Source: Pedobacter yonginensis (lineage in GTDB: Bacteria > Bacteroidota > Bacteroidia > Sphingobacteriales > Sphingobacteriaceae). Taken from it: 64,000 nucleotides of DNA. Positions 43,156 through 52,783 of the stretch are shown one piece after another. The translations under genes were made by a program, and so were the position numbers. The DNA is taken from NCBI RefSeq assembly GCF_003173595.1, contig NZ_QGNZ01000003.1:705799-769798 (forward strand), in the 5' to 3' direction. The notes under the pieces were generated by a model. The model worked only from the letters and a program-made list of their open reading frames with translations. It did not search any database and was not told the origin of the DNA. Positions within the stretch are counted from its first letter, which is position 1; each line of letters starts with the position of its first letter.

Positions 43156-44574
43156 CTATTTTAAAAATGCCTGAGAGAAGGCCAGAAGCCTATCTTCCTC
43201 AAAATGTTTGGCTGTAAACTGAATACTTAACGGCAAACCCTCGCTATTATTGCCCAAGGGTAATGCGATGGCCGGATTACCACTTAATGATGGCAGAACC
43301 GTAAAAATATCTGCCATGTACATCACTAAAGGATCTTGCATATTATCGCCAATTTTAAACGCAGGTGTTGGTGCCACTGGCGATAAAATCAAATCGTAAT
43401 CCTGAAATAAGGCATCCAATTTTTCTCGAATCAATCTTCTTACTTGTTGTGCTTTTTGATAGTAGGCATCATAATATCCAGCACTTAAAACAAAGGTTCC
43501 CAATAAGATTCTTCGTTTTACCTCTTCCCCAAAACCTTCCGCACGAGATTTCTTGTATAACTCCGTTAACGATTTTGCATCTGTATTTCTATAACCGTAA
43601 TGCACACCATCATACCGAGATAAGTTTGAAGAGGCCTCTGCAGTAGTTAAGATGTAATAAGCAGGAACGAGGTATTCTAAAAGGTCGAAAGACACATACT
43701 CAACCGTATGCCCCTCTGCTTTTAACTTTTCTATCGATTTTAAAATGGCCGCCTTAATTTCTGGATCAAGCGCATCGCTCTCGATCGTTTCTTTTAAAAC
43801 CGCAATTTTTTGTTTTTTATTTTTAAGAAGTTGGGCTGGATAATCAGGTACATCTATGGGCGCAACTGTAGAGTCATTGTCGTCTGCACCAGCTAAAACT
43901 TGTAAAAGCAAAGCGGCATCTTCTACAGATGACGTGATGGGCCCTACTTGATCGAATGATGAAGCGTAAGCAATTACACCGTATCTGGAAATTCGTCCAT
44001 AAGTGGGTTTTAGCCCAATCTGTCCACAAAATGCAGCGGGCTGCCTAACCGAACCTCCTGTGTCAGTTCCCAATGCCGACAAACACATATCAGCTTGAAC
44101 GGCAACTGCCGAACCCCCTGATGAACCTCCGGGAACAAGTTCTGAATTGGCGGCGTTTTTAACCGACCCGAAATACGATGTCTCATTTGAGCCACCCATG
44201 GCAAACTCATCACAATTTAAGCGGCCGATAATCACGGCATCTTCCTGTAACAAACGTTTAACAACTGTGGATGAATAAGGGGATACGAAACCATCGAGCA
44301 TTTTCGATGAAGCCGTAACCACATGATCTTGATAACAGATGTTATCTTTAATACCAATCACCATGCCTGCAAGTTTCCCTGCTGTACCGTTTTCTATTTT
44401 TTGCTGTACCGCTTTCGCCTGAACTTCTGCCGAATAAAAAAACACCTCGTTGAATGCATTGAGGTGTTTGTTAGCTTCAATTTGCTTAAAATAATAAGCT
44501 AATAAATCGGGTAGAGTTAATTGCTTTTGCGAAATGAGCGTTTGTACCTCTTTTAGAGAGCTGTATTTCTTCAA
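43156..44574 (-). CDS. gatA: Aspartyl/glutamyl-tRNA amidotransferase subunit A
   Basis: The 472-residue protein has the amidase signature of GatA. The catalytic lysine lies in GIKDN, the cis-serine in PGGSSGGSAVAV, and the nucleophile in ALGTDTGGSVRQPAAF. With GatB and GatC it converts Glu-tRNA(Gln) to Gln-tRNA(Gln), or Asp-tRNA(Asn) to Asn-tRNA(Asn). gatB and gatC are not nearby, which is usual outside Firmicutes. It is 18 nt downstream of a tatA-type gene on the same strand. Confidence 0.95.
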   Translation of the reverse strand: MKKYSSLKEVQTLISQKQLTLPDLLAYYFKQIEANKHLNAFNEVFFYSAEVQAKAVQQKIENGTAGKLAGMVIGIKDNICYQDHVVTASSKMLDGFVSPYSSTVVKRLLQEDAVIIGRLNCDEFAMGGSNETSYFGSVKNAANSELVPGGSSGGSAVAVQADMCLSALGTDTGGSVRQPAAFCGQIGLKPTYGRISRYGVIAYASSFDQVGPITSSVEDAALLLQVLAGADDNDSTVAPIDVPDYPAQLLKNKKQKIAVLKETIESDALDPEIKAAILKSIEKLKAEGHTVEYVSFDLLEYLVPAYYILTTAEASSNLSRYDGVHYGYRNTDAKSLTELYKKSRAEGFGEEVKRRILLGTFVLSAGYYDAYYQKAQQVRRLIREKLDALFQDYDLILSPVAPTPAFKIGDNMQDPLVMYMADIFTVLPSLSGNPAIALPLGNNSEGLPLSIQFTAKHFEEDRLLAFSQAFLK

Positions 44575-44592
44575 AACTAAAATTTATTGCAA

Positions 44593-44793
44593 TTAAACGG
44601 TTTTATCGCGGTTGGAAGGATCTACTTGTTCTCCATCAACACCGTCTTTACCATCTTTAAATTCTTTAACACCTTTACCTAAACCACGCATAAGTTCAGG
44701 AATTTTTTTGCCACCAAATAATAAAAGTACCACTACGGCAATAATAATTATTTCTGGTGTTCCAAGCATTGCTGCTATTGTTGTATTTAACAT
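44593..44793 (-). CDS. tatA: Twin-arginine translocase subunit, TatA/E type
   Basis: The 66-residue protein has a short N-terminal membrane helix ([19 protein letters not shown]), the [16 protein letters not shown] hinge and amphipathic helix, and a charged tail. This is the standard TatA layout. TatA forms the pore for folded twin-arginine substrates. It follows a second Tat-type gene by 11 nt. No tatC is in the window. Confidence 0.93.
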   Translation of the reverse strand: MLNTTIAAMLGTPEIIIIAVVVLLLFGGKKIPELMRGLGKGVKEFKDGKDGVDGEQVDPSNRDKTV

Positions 44794-44804
44794 AACTATT
44801 TTGA

Positions 44805-45167
44805 TTAAACTTTTTGACTATCAGTTACTGTTTTTTCATCAATGGAAGTGCTAACTGAGGGATGTGGGGTATTCACTGTGGGTTCAACTTTGTCATCAAC
44901 CGAAGGGGTTGCGGCGGTTTGATGAGTCTCACTATTCGTGGCAACTACTTCTTCTTCCTTGTCTAAATCCATCGAGTTTATATTTCTATGAATTTCACGC
45001 TTAACGCCGTCAGAAGCGTCTTTAAACTCTCTAATTCCTTTGCCTAAGCCCCTTGCCAATTCTGGTAATTTTTTACCTCCAAACAACAAAAGGACAACCA
45101 CTAAAATGAGTACGATCTCTGATCCACCCATGTTTAAAAATTCTAATAACGTGCCTTGATACATCAC
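44805..45167 (-). CDS. Twin-arginine translocase subunit, TatA/TatB type, longer tail
   Basis: The 120-residue protein shares [33 protein letters not shown] with its neighbour but has a long acidic, Thr/Ser/Val-rich C-terminal tail. The length and the tail suggest a TatB-like role, but the helix and hinge are as in TatA, so the assignment between A and B is open. [16 protein letters not shown] leader precedes the helix; the internal Met at residue 13 (start 45131) would give the more usual N-terminus. Confidence 0.85.
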   Translation of the reverse strand: MMYQGTLLEFLNMGGSEIVLILVVVLLLFGGKKLPELARGLGKGIREFKDASDGVKREIHRNINSMDLDKEEEVVATNSETHQTAATPSVDDKVEPTVNTPHPSVSTSIDEKTVTDSQKV

Positions 45168-45210
45168 TAATCTATTTTATACAAATATAAACATTTAAAA
45201 CTGTGTTCTT

Positions 45211-46518
45211 TTATTTACTAATCCAAGCCTCAGGGTTTAACGTAGATTGGCCTCGTCTAATCTGGAATTTCAGAATCGCATCATCACCAGTATTGGCCAC
45301 CGATCCTATGGCTTGTTTGGTATCTACTGAATTTCCAACACTAACACTTACGCCCCTTAAATTTTGATAAACGGTAAAGTATTCTCCATGGCTAATTACA
45401 ACAGCAGTACGCCCCATAATATTCTGAACCATAACAACTTTACCGGCAAAAACGGCTCTAACTGTTGCGCCATCATTCGTGGTAATATCTACACCATCAT
45501 TGGTATAACTTGCCAAATCTACCTTGTGCAGCCCATATCTTTCCGTTATGCTGCCCGTGGCAACCGGCCAAGGCAACCTCCCTCTGTTGTTTTCAAAACC
45601 AGCAGATAATCTTGCCGTTTCCGGTGTAGCGGTTAACAGCTCACTGGTAGTTTTTTCTTTAGTTGCCGGAGCAGTATTGGTTTTTGGTACCGGTTTATTT
45701 TCTGCTTTGGCTTTGGCCTCAGCCGCTCTGGCTTCAGCAGCAGCTTTTGCAGCCGCTAAACGCGCCTCTTCTGCGGCTTTTCTTCTGGCTTCTTCAATTG
45801 CACGTTGAATGGCAGCTCTAATTGCTCGGTCAATTTGCTGTTGTTCTCTTTTCTTAGAAGAAATATCCTGCTTAAATTGTCGCTCCTGTTTAGTCAGCTT
45901 ACTTAAAGCAACCGATTGCTGGCTCTTATCCTTGCCTAAACGTGCTCGCTCTTCTTCCTGCTCCCTCAACAAAGTACTTTTTTCCTTCAGGGTTTTATCC
46001 AAAACCTTAATTTTTCCATTTAAATCTTGCTGGGTATTTTCAATATAACCCGCCTGTTTTTTACGGTACTGACTAAATTGCTGTAAATATTTAATTCTTT
46101 TGTAGGCTTGGTTAAAATCTTTTGCCGCAAAAATAAACATCATTTTATCGTATGAGTTTCTGTTGCGTTGCGCAAATCGAATCATACCCGCATATTCCTT
46201 TTTAAGATCGCCCAGTTGACCTTGCAACGTATGTACGGTGTTTGTGTTCTGAGAGATTTGATTATCTAGATTTTTAATTTCGGAATTGATGGTTCCGATT
46301 TTATCCTGGCGCAGTCTAATTTGCGCATTAATGGCATTAATTTGCTGTAACGTTAGCTTTTTACCGCTAGCCGTCTTATTTAAATTTCTTTGGAGCTGCT
46401 CAATTTCCCGCTCAATAGCTTCCTTTTTCTTTCTTAGCTGACTTTCAGTTTGCGCTGAAGCCATAAATGCAAAACAACTGAAAAAGAGAATAAATAGGAG
46501 TTTGTGTACCTTCATCAA
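45211..46518 (-). CDS. EnvC-like murein hydrolase activator, degenerate LytM domain
   Basis: The 435-residue precursor has a signal peptide (1-22), a long coiled coil (about 25-240) with Ala/Glu/Lys-rich segments, a Pro/Thr linker and a C-terminal LytM/M23 domain (about 315-430). The M23 metal ligands look lost: the first motif reads TNDGVDI where active enzymes have an H before the GxD, and the HxH region reads VYQNL. Coiled coil plus degenerate LytM is the EnvC plan, which activates amidases at the division site. It follows the DUF4292 gene by 385 nt in the same direction. Confidence 0.87.
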   Translation of the reverse strand: MMKVHKLLFILFFSCFAFMASAQTESQLRKKKEAIEREIEQLQRNLNKTASGKKLTLQQINAINAQIRLRQDKIGTINSEIKNLDNQISQNTNTVHTLQGQLGDLKKEYAGMIRFAQRNRNSYDKMMFIFAAKDFNQAYKRIKYLQQFSQYRKKQAGYIENTQQDLNGKIKVLDKTLKEKSTLLREQEEERARLGKDKSQQSVALSKLTKQERQFKQDISSKKREQQQIDRAIRAAIQRAIEEARRKAAEEARLAAAKAAAEARAAEAKAKAENKPVPKTNTAPATKEKTTSELLTATPETARLSAGFENNRGRLPWPVATGSITERYGLHKVDLASYTNDGVDITTNDGATVRAVFAGKVVMVQNIMGRTAVVISHGEYFTVYQNLRGVSVSVGNSVDTKQAIGSVANTGDDAILKFQIRRGQSTLNPEAWISK

Positions 46519-46903
46519 GCCAAAAGTATAAAAATTTTACAGTAAAAAATATTAAAAAGAAGATACAGAAGGCGTAAATGCTTCTACCAGAATCATCTTC
46601 ACTCAATCTTCATCCTTCGTATCACAATATTTAAGAAAAATTCACCGCATTTTATTTTAGGTAAATGAGTTTCAGTAGCAGTTGGCTAAGGTTCTGTCCC
46701 GCCCTTCATTCCAAATCCTCGCCTCGTTCCTCGGCTACGGGTTTTCCATTAGGGTCGGGTTTAGGTGGCACAAATTGTGGTATCATTAATGGCTAACAAA
46801 CCAAATGCAGGAAATAAGGTAAGTAAAAGCAGCTAAGCACTATCGAAATTACCACATCAGCAAACCAATGAACATATTTTGCCAGCAACAACCTATACTA
46901 TTG
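46519..46903. repeat. Intergenic region with GCGGGAC-core element
   Basis: This 385-nt gap contains GTCCCGC at 46696-46702 (minus-strand GCGGGAC) within a locally GC-rich stretch (about 46680-46770, CTCGCCTCGTTCCTCGG). It resembles the element in three other gaps of the window. No gene is seen. Confidence 0.4.
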
Positions 46904-47695
46904 TTACTTAATTACTGTATATCTTTTAGGAACTGTAAACGGAAAATCAACAGGAACATTGCCATCCATTTTTACAAACTGCAAATTGATATTGATTTTT
47001 TTAGCACCAGAGAGGGTATTAATCTGCAAGGCACCTGGAAATAAAAATTCGTTTAGTTTTTGATAATCGGTATAAGTTACTTTTAAGGCTTGCCCCGCTT
47101 TGGAGTCGTTTAAATTGGTTTCAGATACTTTATAAAGTGTATTAAATAAGAATTTGTAATCTAAAGTTTCACGATTGCCAGAAACCACCCAAACACCATT
47201 TTCTTGTTTCAAGGTCGATTTTTCATTCAAGAAATCATCCACCGCATTACCTGTTAAAATGGCTTGTAAAGTGTTAAAATTTACTTGTTTGTTGGTGAAC
47301 GTATAAATATAGCTGAAGGGTTTTTTTATGTATTCGCTTTTAAGCTTATTCATTATTTTAATGCTATCTGGAGTAATTAGCGCTCTTGCTACCTCGGCTA
47401 AACCACCCAGCGCAGTTATACTTACCCAAATGGTTTCTTTGTCTTTCATCTTGATGTTCATCGCCACATCATTAGCATCGCCAGAAATATCAAGAGTAGC
47501 TTTAGCTTTTAAAGAAAGCGTATTAAATTTGAGTTGTTTGCCATTTAGTAGCGTAAGTGCTTCGGCTTTAGAATTGTCCGTTTTAACATCTGTTTTGGTT
47601 GGTGGAGCAACTACGATTTCTTTTTTGGGTTTACAGGCAGATAAATAAGATACTGCAACTAAAACTAAAAGGCTATTTAAAATATTTTTTTTCAT
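46904..47695 (-). CDS. DUF4292 lipoprotein
   Basis: The 263-residue precursor has a lipoprotein signal (SYLSAC, Cys near residue 21), then a beta-rich domain (about 45-260) with the LNGKQLKFNTLSLKAKATL and MKDKETIWVSITALGG strands that I associate with DUF4292. From memory, this family has a LolA/LolB-like fold, which would suit a role in handling lipoproteins or lipids, but that is not shown by the sequence alone. Its start overlaps the end of the upstream TPR gene by 23 nt, so the two are translationally coupled. Confidence 0.85.
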   Translation of the reverse strand: MKKNILNSLLVLVAVSYLSACKPKKEIVVAPPTKTDVKTDNSKAEALTLLNGKQLKFNTLSLKAKATLDISGDANDVAMNIKMKDKETIWVSITALGGLAEVARALITPDSIKIMNKLKSEYIKKPFSYIYTFTNKQVNFNTLQAILTGNAVDDFLNEKSTLKQENGVWVVSGNRETLDYKFLFNTLYKVSETNLNDSKAGQALKVTYTDYQKLNEFLFPGALQINTLSGAKKININLQFVKMDGNVPVDFPFTVPKRYTVIK

Positions 47696-49373
47696 TTATC
47701 TTTTTATTTAATAATTCTGAGCCGTTTCCAGCTTGCTTTGCTTTTTGCCATTGTATTAAGGCCTCCTCTTTATCACCCTTCATGTAAAGAATATCGCCAT
47801 AACGCTCCAAGTAAACACCGCTCTTGCTGCTATTGTTTTGCAAAGCTTTCTCTATCCAAATCTTTGCCAAATCATACTTTTGTTGCTTAAATAAAATAAA
47901 AGCATAGGTATCTGCTACTGATGAATTGTTGGGCATGGCATTAGCAGCCGTTTCTGCATATTTTGCTGCCTTAACCAAATCATCATTTTTCAAGGCCAAA
48001 TAGAAAGCATAGTTATTCATAATCAGGTAATTATCTGGCTCTATACTTATGGCTTTTTCAAAGGCTGTTTTTGCAGCTGCAAAATTATTTTGGTTGATGA
48101 AAATATCTCCCTGCAAAGCATAAACCTGTGCTTGTAAACTCTTGTTTTCTACATCCAACTGCAAGGCATTTTTTAAGTTGGTTTGAGCTGCTTCAAATTT
48201 CCCGGTTTTAAATTCGGCGTAGGCCATGTAATAATAAAGCCCTGCCTGGTTCGGATAAATGGTAAGTGCTTCATCCCCTACCTTAAGTGCATCATCATAA
48301 TGGCCCAATAAAGTTTGAATGTTAATTACCTGTTCCCAAACCACATAAACCTGCTCACTTTGTTTTAAGGCCAGCTGATATTGAACCAAAGCATCGGCCA
48401 ATTTATTTTGTTGGTATAAAACATCTCCATAAAGCGCCAATGCCTTTGCAGACGCAGGGTTTTTACTGGCGACAATTTTACTTAATTCGGTAACATTTTG
48501 ACGTACCGCGGGCTGATCCAATTTTGGAAACAATCCTGCAATAATTTTAACTTTTTCATCAAGTGGCATTTCGGCACTTTCAAAAGCAAGCTTAAGGCTC
48601 GCAAAAGCAGCATCGTCGTTTTTTTGCTTGCGATATATGTCCGCCAAGGCTAAATTCACCTCAAAGTTGTTCGGCTCTAACTTTTGGGCTTTAATTAACA
48701 CATTCAGCGCCTCCGCATCATTACCTTTTTGAAGTAATAAGCCCGCTGCATACAAATAGTTTTTTACATCAGCTTGGTTGCCCTCCAAAAGTTTTATAAT
48801 GTCGCTATCAGTGGCACCACCTTTTTGCAAAAAACGTTGTTTGGCCCTTGTTAAATCACTCGAAGTGCCAAATTTGACTTCAATTTCATCATAAGTTTTT
48901 TTCGAAGCCTCTACTTGTCCTGATAAAAACTGGGCATTTGCCTTATCAAAATAATAGGAATCATTTTCGGGTTGCAACCGAATAAGCTGAGTAAAAACAT
49001 CCACCAATTCAGACATTTTATTGGTTCGTTTATATACTTCACCCAGCAATCGCCAATACCATGGGTTAGTGGCATTTAACTTTATGGCTTGTTTTACCGC
49101 TTGTTCAGCTTCCTGCAATTTATCTTGTCTTAAATTTGCATTTGCCAATTCAAAAAGAGCAGCGTGGTTATCGGGATCAAGGGATATGATTTTTGAAAAA
49201 TTTGTGGAGGCAAGGACATAATTCTCCGTCATTTTTTCGCGAAGGCCAGCAAAAAAAAGTTGCTTTACCACATTACTATCGCGACTGGTATTTGGCAAAG
49301 GGCTAACCTGAGCTAAAGCAGATACGCTTAAGAGAAGCAGCACCATAAAAACATATACTCTATTCATATCCAT
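47673..49373 (-). CDS. Secreted TPR-repeat protein
   Basis: The 566-residue precursor has a signal peptide (about 1-22, ending ALAQ) and about ten or more tetratricopeptide repeats over almost the whole mature length (for example YYFDKANAQFLSGQVEASKKTYD and NYAFYLALKNDDLVKAAKYAETA). TPR arrays mediate protein contacts; here the protein is exported, so it probably works in the periplasm or at the outer membrane. It lies between dut and the DUF4292 gene and overlaps the latter by 23 nt, suggesting the two products act together. Confidence 0.9.
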   Translation of the reverse strand: MDMNRVYVFMVLLLLSVSALAQVSPLPNTSRDSNVVKQLFFAGLREKMTENYVLASTNFSKIISLDPDNHAALFELANANLRQDKLQEAEQAVKQAIKLNATNPWYWRLLGEVYKRTNKMSELVDVFTQLIRLQPENDSYYFDKANAQFLSGQVEASKKTYDEIEVKFGTSSDLTRAKQRFLQKGGATDSDIIKLLEGNQADVKNYLYAAGLLLQKGNDAEALNVLIKAQKLEPNNFEVNLALADIYRKQKNDDAAFASLKLAFESAEMPLDEKVKIIAGLFPKLDQPAVRQNVTELSKIVASKNPASAKALALYGDVLYQQNKLADALVQYQLALKQSEQVYVVWEQVINIQTLLGHYDDALKVGDEALTIYPNQAGLYYYMAYAEFKTGKFEAAQTNLKNALQLDVENKSLQAQVYALQGDIFINQNNFAAAKTAFEKAISIEPDNYLIMNNYAFYLALKNDDLVKAAKYAETAANAMPNNSSVADTYAFILFKQQKYDLAKIWIEKALQNNSSKSGVYLERYGDILYMKGDKEEALIQWQKAKQAGNGSELLNKKINEKKYFK

Positions 49374-49433
49374 TAATGATTGAAGCCATATAAATTGAAT
49401 CAGAAAACAGCAGATTTTAAACCAAAAACGAAA

Positions 49434-49868
49434 CTATTTTTTCCCAGTATGGCCGTAACCACCTTCACCTCTAGCTGTTTCAGTCAGTTCATCAACAGGT
49501 TGCCAAATCACCGTTTCATGTTTCGCTACCACCATTTGCGCAACCCGATCACCATCATTAATGGTAAAATCTGTATCTGATAAATTTACCAATAAAACTT
49601 TTAGTTCGCCACGATAATCCGCATCTATGGTACCCGGAGCATTTACGATACTGATGCCATACTTGAAGGCCAAACCACTGCGCGGTCTAATCTGTGCCTC
49701 AAAACCAATCGGCAGTTCTATGTATAAACCCGTTGGAATCAGCAATCGCTGTAAGGGTTTAAGAATGATTTCTTCTGTAATTGATGCCCTCAAATCCATC
49801 CCAGCCGCATGTGCAGTTTCATACTGTGGCAAAGGGTGTTGAGATTTATTAACGATTTTTATTTCCAT
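49434..49868 (-). CDS. dut: dUTP diphosphatase
   Basis: The 144-residue protein has all five motifs of trimeric dUTPases: AAGMDLRA (1), [11 protein letters not shown] (2), [14 protein letters not shown] (3, with the catalytic Asp), GDRVAQMVV (4) and [11 protein letters not shown] (5). It hydrolyses dUTP to dUMP, keeping uracil out of DNA and feeding thymidylate synthesis. It follows the flippase by 25 nt and precedes the TPR gene by 60 nt. Confidence 0.97.
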   Translation of the reverse strand: MEIKIVNKSQHPLPQYETAHAAGMDLRASITEEIILKPLQRLLIPTGLYIELPIGFEAQIRPRSGLAFKYGISIVNAPGTIDADYRGELKVLLVNLSDTDFTINDGDRVAQMVVAKHETVIWQPVDELTETARGEGGYGHTGKK

Positions 49869-49893
49869 CTAAGCATGTAATTGAGTAACCGAT

Positions 49894-51381
49894 TTATCGT
49901 TTTAACATTTTGAGCACATCCTTTTTTTCAAAGTAGGCAATCCCTAAAATAAAAGCAACCAACATTGCATTACCAATATAGATATTTCTGTTGAACAGGA
50001 AGAAAGAGCTGAATACAATAACCGTAGAAACAATAAGGTAGGCTAAAATCTTTTTTAGGTTGTACGGAATAGGATAATACTTTTGGCCGAGTATATAAGA
50101 AATGATTGTCATAGTTGCATACGCAGCCATAGAAACCCACGCAGACCCCATGTATCCGTATTTTGGAATGAGCACCATGTTGAATACAATGGTAATAAAT
50201 GCACCAACCAATGAGATGTAAAGTCCAAATCTGGTTTGGTCTGATAAACGGTACCAAACAGAAAGATTCATATAAATGCCCAAACAAACATAGCCCAATA
50301 ATAGGTATGGTACAGCAGGCAAGCCAACCCAATATTCAGCCCTATGTGCTGCATCTCTACTAATAAACAATTTCAAAATTTCGATATTAGCCACCAGCGC
50401 GACAAATAGGATGGCAAGCGCAATTACAAAATACTGAAGGATAGTAGCATAGGTTTGCTTTGCATTTGCGTTTTTGGCATGACTAAAAAAGAAAGGCTCA
50501 GCACCTAACCTAAACGCCGTATTAAAAATGCTCATAAAAATGGCAATTTTACATACCGCACCATAAATACCCACTTGAACCTCTGTTGAATATTTATCAA
50601 GCAGAATTTTATCCAAATTTTCATTAATGATGAATGATAGGTTAGCGACCAAAACTGGCCAGCTGTAGGCAAGCATGGTTTTAAACATCGGTTTATCAAA
50701 CTTTAATTCCAGTTTAAGAAACTCTGGAATAAGCAATAAAAAGGTGATTAAACTAGCTGCAAGATTCGCGATAAACACGTAACCTATCCACTTTTCACGG
50801 AAAAAACTAGCAAAAAAATGAGCGGAAGGCCAGTTATGCTTTATAATTGCCGGAACCGCATAAATAAAGAACAAGCTAAAGCAAACATAACTTAAAATGT
50901 TGATAAACTTAAGTAAGCTGTACCGAAATGGTTTTCCATCTGCCCTTAATTTAGCGAAAGGAATAATACAGATGGCATCCGAAAACAAAAGCCATAAAAA
51001 ATACTGAACATAACGACGTTGATCCTGAAAGTGAGACATGTTATTGTTCAACAACCATTTGGTGATGGGATCGGTAAATATTAAGCCAGTAATTAGAAAT
51101 AATATCGAAATAAAGGCAATAACCAAAAAGGAATTGTTATAAACCTGTTGCTTTTTGTCTTCGTGTTTATTTAAGTAGCGAAAAAAGGTGGTTTCCATCC
51201 CAAATGCCAATAATGCATTAATTAACGATGCATAACTGTACATTTTGGTGAAAATACCATAGGCTGCCGCTGCATAGGTACGGGTAAATATTGGAGTTAA
51301 AATAAAGTTGAGTAAGCGAGATAGTATGGTGCTAATACCATACACCATAGTTTGCCCAAGAAATTTTTTATATACAGACAA
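49894..51381 (-). CDS. Polysaccharide flippase, Wzx/MATE-type
   Basis: The 495-residue protein has about 14 membrane helices and starts with FLGQTMVYGISTILSRLLNFILTPIFTR, typical of polysaccharide biosynthesis proteins of the MOP superfamily. These flip lipid-linked oligosaccharides across the inner membrane. It is 35 kb away from the glycosyltransferase cluster and sits with dut and envelope genes. Homologues in this position in other Bacteroidota make a housekeeping role plausible. Confidence 0.9.
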   Translation of the reverse strand: MSVYKKFLGQTMVYGISTILSRLLNFILTPIFTRTYAAAAYGIFTKMYSYASLINALLAFGMETTFFRYLNKHEDKKQQVYNNSFLVIAFISILFLITGLIFTDPITKWLLNNNMSHFQDQRRYVQYFLWLLFSDAICIIPFAKLRADGKPFRYSLLKFINILSYVCFSLFFIYAVPAIIKHNWPSAHFFASFFREKWIGYVFIANLAASLITFLLLIPEFLKLELKFDKPMFKTMLAYSWPVLVANLSFIINENLDKILLDKYSTEVQVGIYGAVCKIAIFMSIFNTAFRLGAEPFFFSHAKNANAKQTYATILQYFVIALAILFVALVANIEILKLFISRDAAHRAEYWVGLPAVPYLLLGYVCLGIYMNLSVWYRLSDQTRFGLYISLVGAFITIVFNMVLIPKYGYMGSAWVSMAAYATMTIISYILGQKYYPIPYNLKKILAYLIVSTVIVFSSFFLFNRNIYIGNAMLVAFILGIAYFEKKDVLKMLKR

Positions 51382-51501
51382 TTGGTTTTAGATTTAGATT
51401 TTAGATTGAATCAGCATTTTGCTTCAAAATCTACAATCGATTTATTTTAAACAATTGGAATCGTTGGAATCTAGGCTTGCGTTTCGATTCCCTAAATCCA
51501 C

Positions 51502-51774
51502 CTATTTTTTAACAACCTCAAAATTACGATAGTTTTTTACTTCCGCTTCGGTATAGTGCACATCTTCTACACGAGCGCGATCTGGCCCTTCATGGCACCA
51601 GTTTACAAATTCTTCTAAAAATAATTCATCTGCCTCTGCTTCAATATAAACAGAACCATCCTTCTCATTTCTTACAAATCCATTTACCGACATTTGGTTA
51701 GCGATAATTTTTGTTGTTTCTCTAAAGCCAACGCCCTGAACTTTTCCTGTGATGATGATCTTAAAATGCTTCAT
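51502..51774 (-). CDS. acyP: Acylphosphatase
   Basis: The 90-residue protein has the acylphosphatase signature [16 protein letters not shown] with the catalytic arginine, and the [17 protein letters not shown] segment with the catalytic asparagine. It hydrolyses carboxyl-phosphate bonds in small metabolites. The length is normal for the family. It is 50 nt downstream of the nitronate-monooxygenase-like gene. Confidence 0.96.
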   Translation of the reverse strand: MKHFKIIITGKVQGVGFRETTKIIANQMSVNGFVRNEKDGSVYIEAEADELFLEEFVNWCHEGPDRARVEDVHYTEAEVKNYRNFEVVKK

Positions 51775-51823
51775 TAATGTAAGAAATTGAATTTTTAATC
51801 TTGTAAAGTTAGTAAACCAATCC

Positions 51824-52780
51824 TTATCGGTTTAATTCATGATACAAATTCTTAAATTTTGCTAAACCTGCACAGTATTCAGCCCAAATATCTTCTAAAA
51901 TTTGTTTAGCGGGTTTTATTTCATTCAGCATAGCTGAAATTTGGCCGATTTCGAGCTCTCCATTATCCATGTCCCCTTCAAACATCCCAAGTTTTGCCCT
52001 AGCTTTACCCAGCAATTCCATTAATTGACTTCGATCTGCCCCGGCAGCTTCTGCCTGCGATACGGCATCGGCAAATTCATTCTTTAATAACCTTACCGGC
52101 ACCAGCTTTTTCATGGCCAATTTTGTATCTCCTTCTACTGATGCGATAATCTTATCTTTAAAGGCAGGGTGCGCAGATGATTCTTCGGCAACGGCAAAGG
52201 CAGAGCCAATTTGAACCGCATCCGCACCGAGCGCAATGGCAGCCAACATCGAATTACCACTCCCAATTCCACCTGCCGCAATTACTGGAATATGAACAGC
52301 TTTCTTAATCATCGGAACTAAACACATGGTTGTGGTTTCTTCCCTTCCGTTATGTCCTCCAGCTTCAAAGCCCTCTGCAACTACGGCATCCACTCCCGCT
52401 TCCTGAGCTTTTAATGCAAATTTGGTATTCGCGATTACGTGTACAACGATGATTCCGTTTTCCTGTAAAGTACTTGTCCAAGTGGCCGGATTGCCAGCAG
52501 AAGTAAAAACAATCTTAACCTTTTCCTCTAAAACGACATCAATAATTTCTTGGATATTCGGATATAAAAGCGGAATGTTAACACCAAAAGGTTGATTTGT
52601 AGCCAGTTTGCACTTTTCAATGTGCGCCCTCAGTACATTGGGATACATAGATCCTGCACCAATTATGCCTAAGCCACCCGCATTAGAAACGGCTGCTGCC
52701 AATTTCCATCCGCTGCACCAAACCATTCCGGCTTGAATAATTGGATATTTTATATTGAAGAGTTTGCAGATTGTGTTCAT
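51824..52780 (-). CDS. Nitronate monooxygenase family protein (NPD/FabK-like)
   Basis: The 318-residue protein is an FMN TIM barrel. It begins with [15 protein letters not shown], has [15 protein letters not shown] with the catalytic histidine typical of class I nitronate monooxygenases, and the flavin-phosphate motifs [11 protein letters not shown] and [11 protein letters not shown]. Some members act instead as enoyl-ACP reductase FabK; the GGHNG motif is shared, so the choice is open. It starts 3 nt after the amidohydrolase stop and is probably co-transcribed with it. Confidence 0.87.
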   Translation of the reverse strand: MNTICKLFNIKYPIIQAGMVWCSGWKLAAAVSNAGGLGIIGAGSMYPNVLRAHIEKCKLATNQPFGVNIPLLYPNIQEIIDVVLEEKVKIVFTSAGNPATWTSTLQENGIIVVHVIANTKFALKAQEAGVDAVVAEGFEAGGHNGREETTTMCLVPMIKKAVHIPVIAAGGIGSGNSMLAAIALGADAVQIGSAFAVAEESSAHPAFKDKIIASVEGDTKLAMKKLVPVRLLKNEFADAVSQAEAAGADRSQLMELLGKARAKLGMFEGDMDNGELEIGQISAMLNEIKPAKQILEDIWAEYCAGLAKFKNLYHELNR

Positions 52781-52783
52781 CTT

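Noticed and set aside
45524..45808. 94-residue Ala-rich plus-strand open frame
   Set aside because: It is the antisense shadow of the Ala/Glu coiled coil of the EnvC-like protein.
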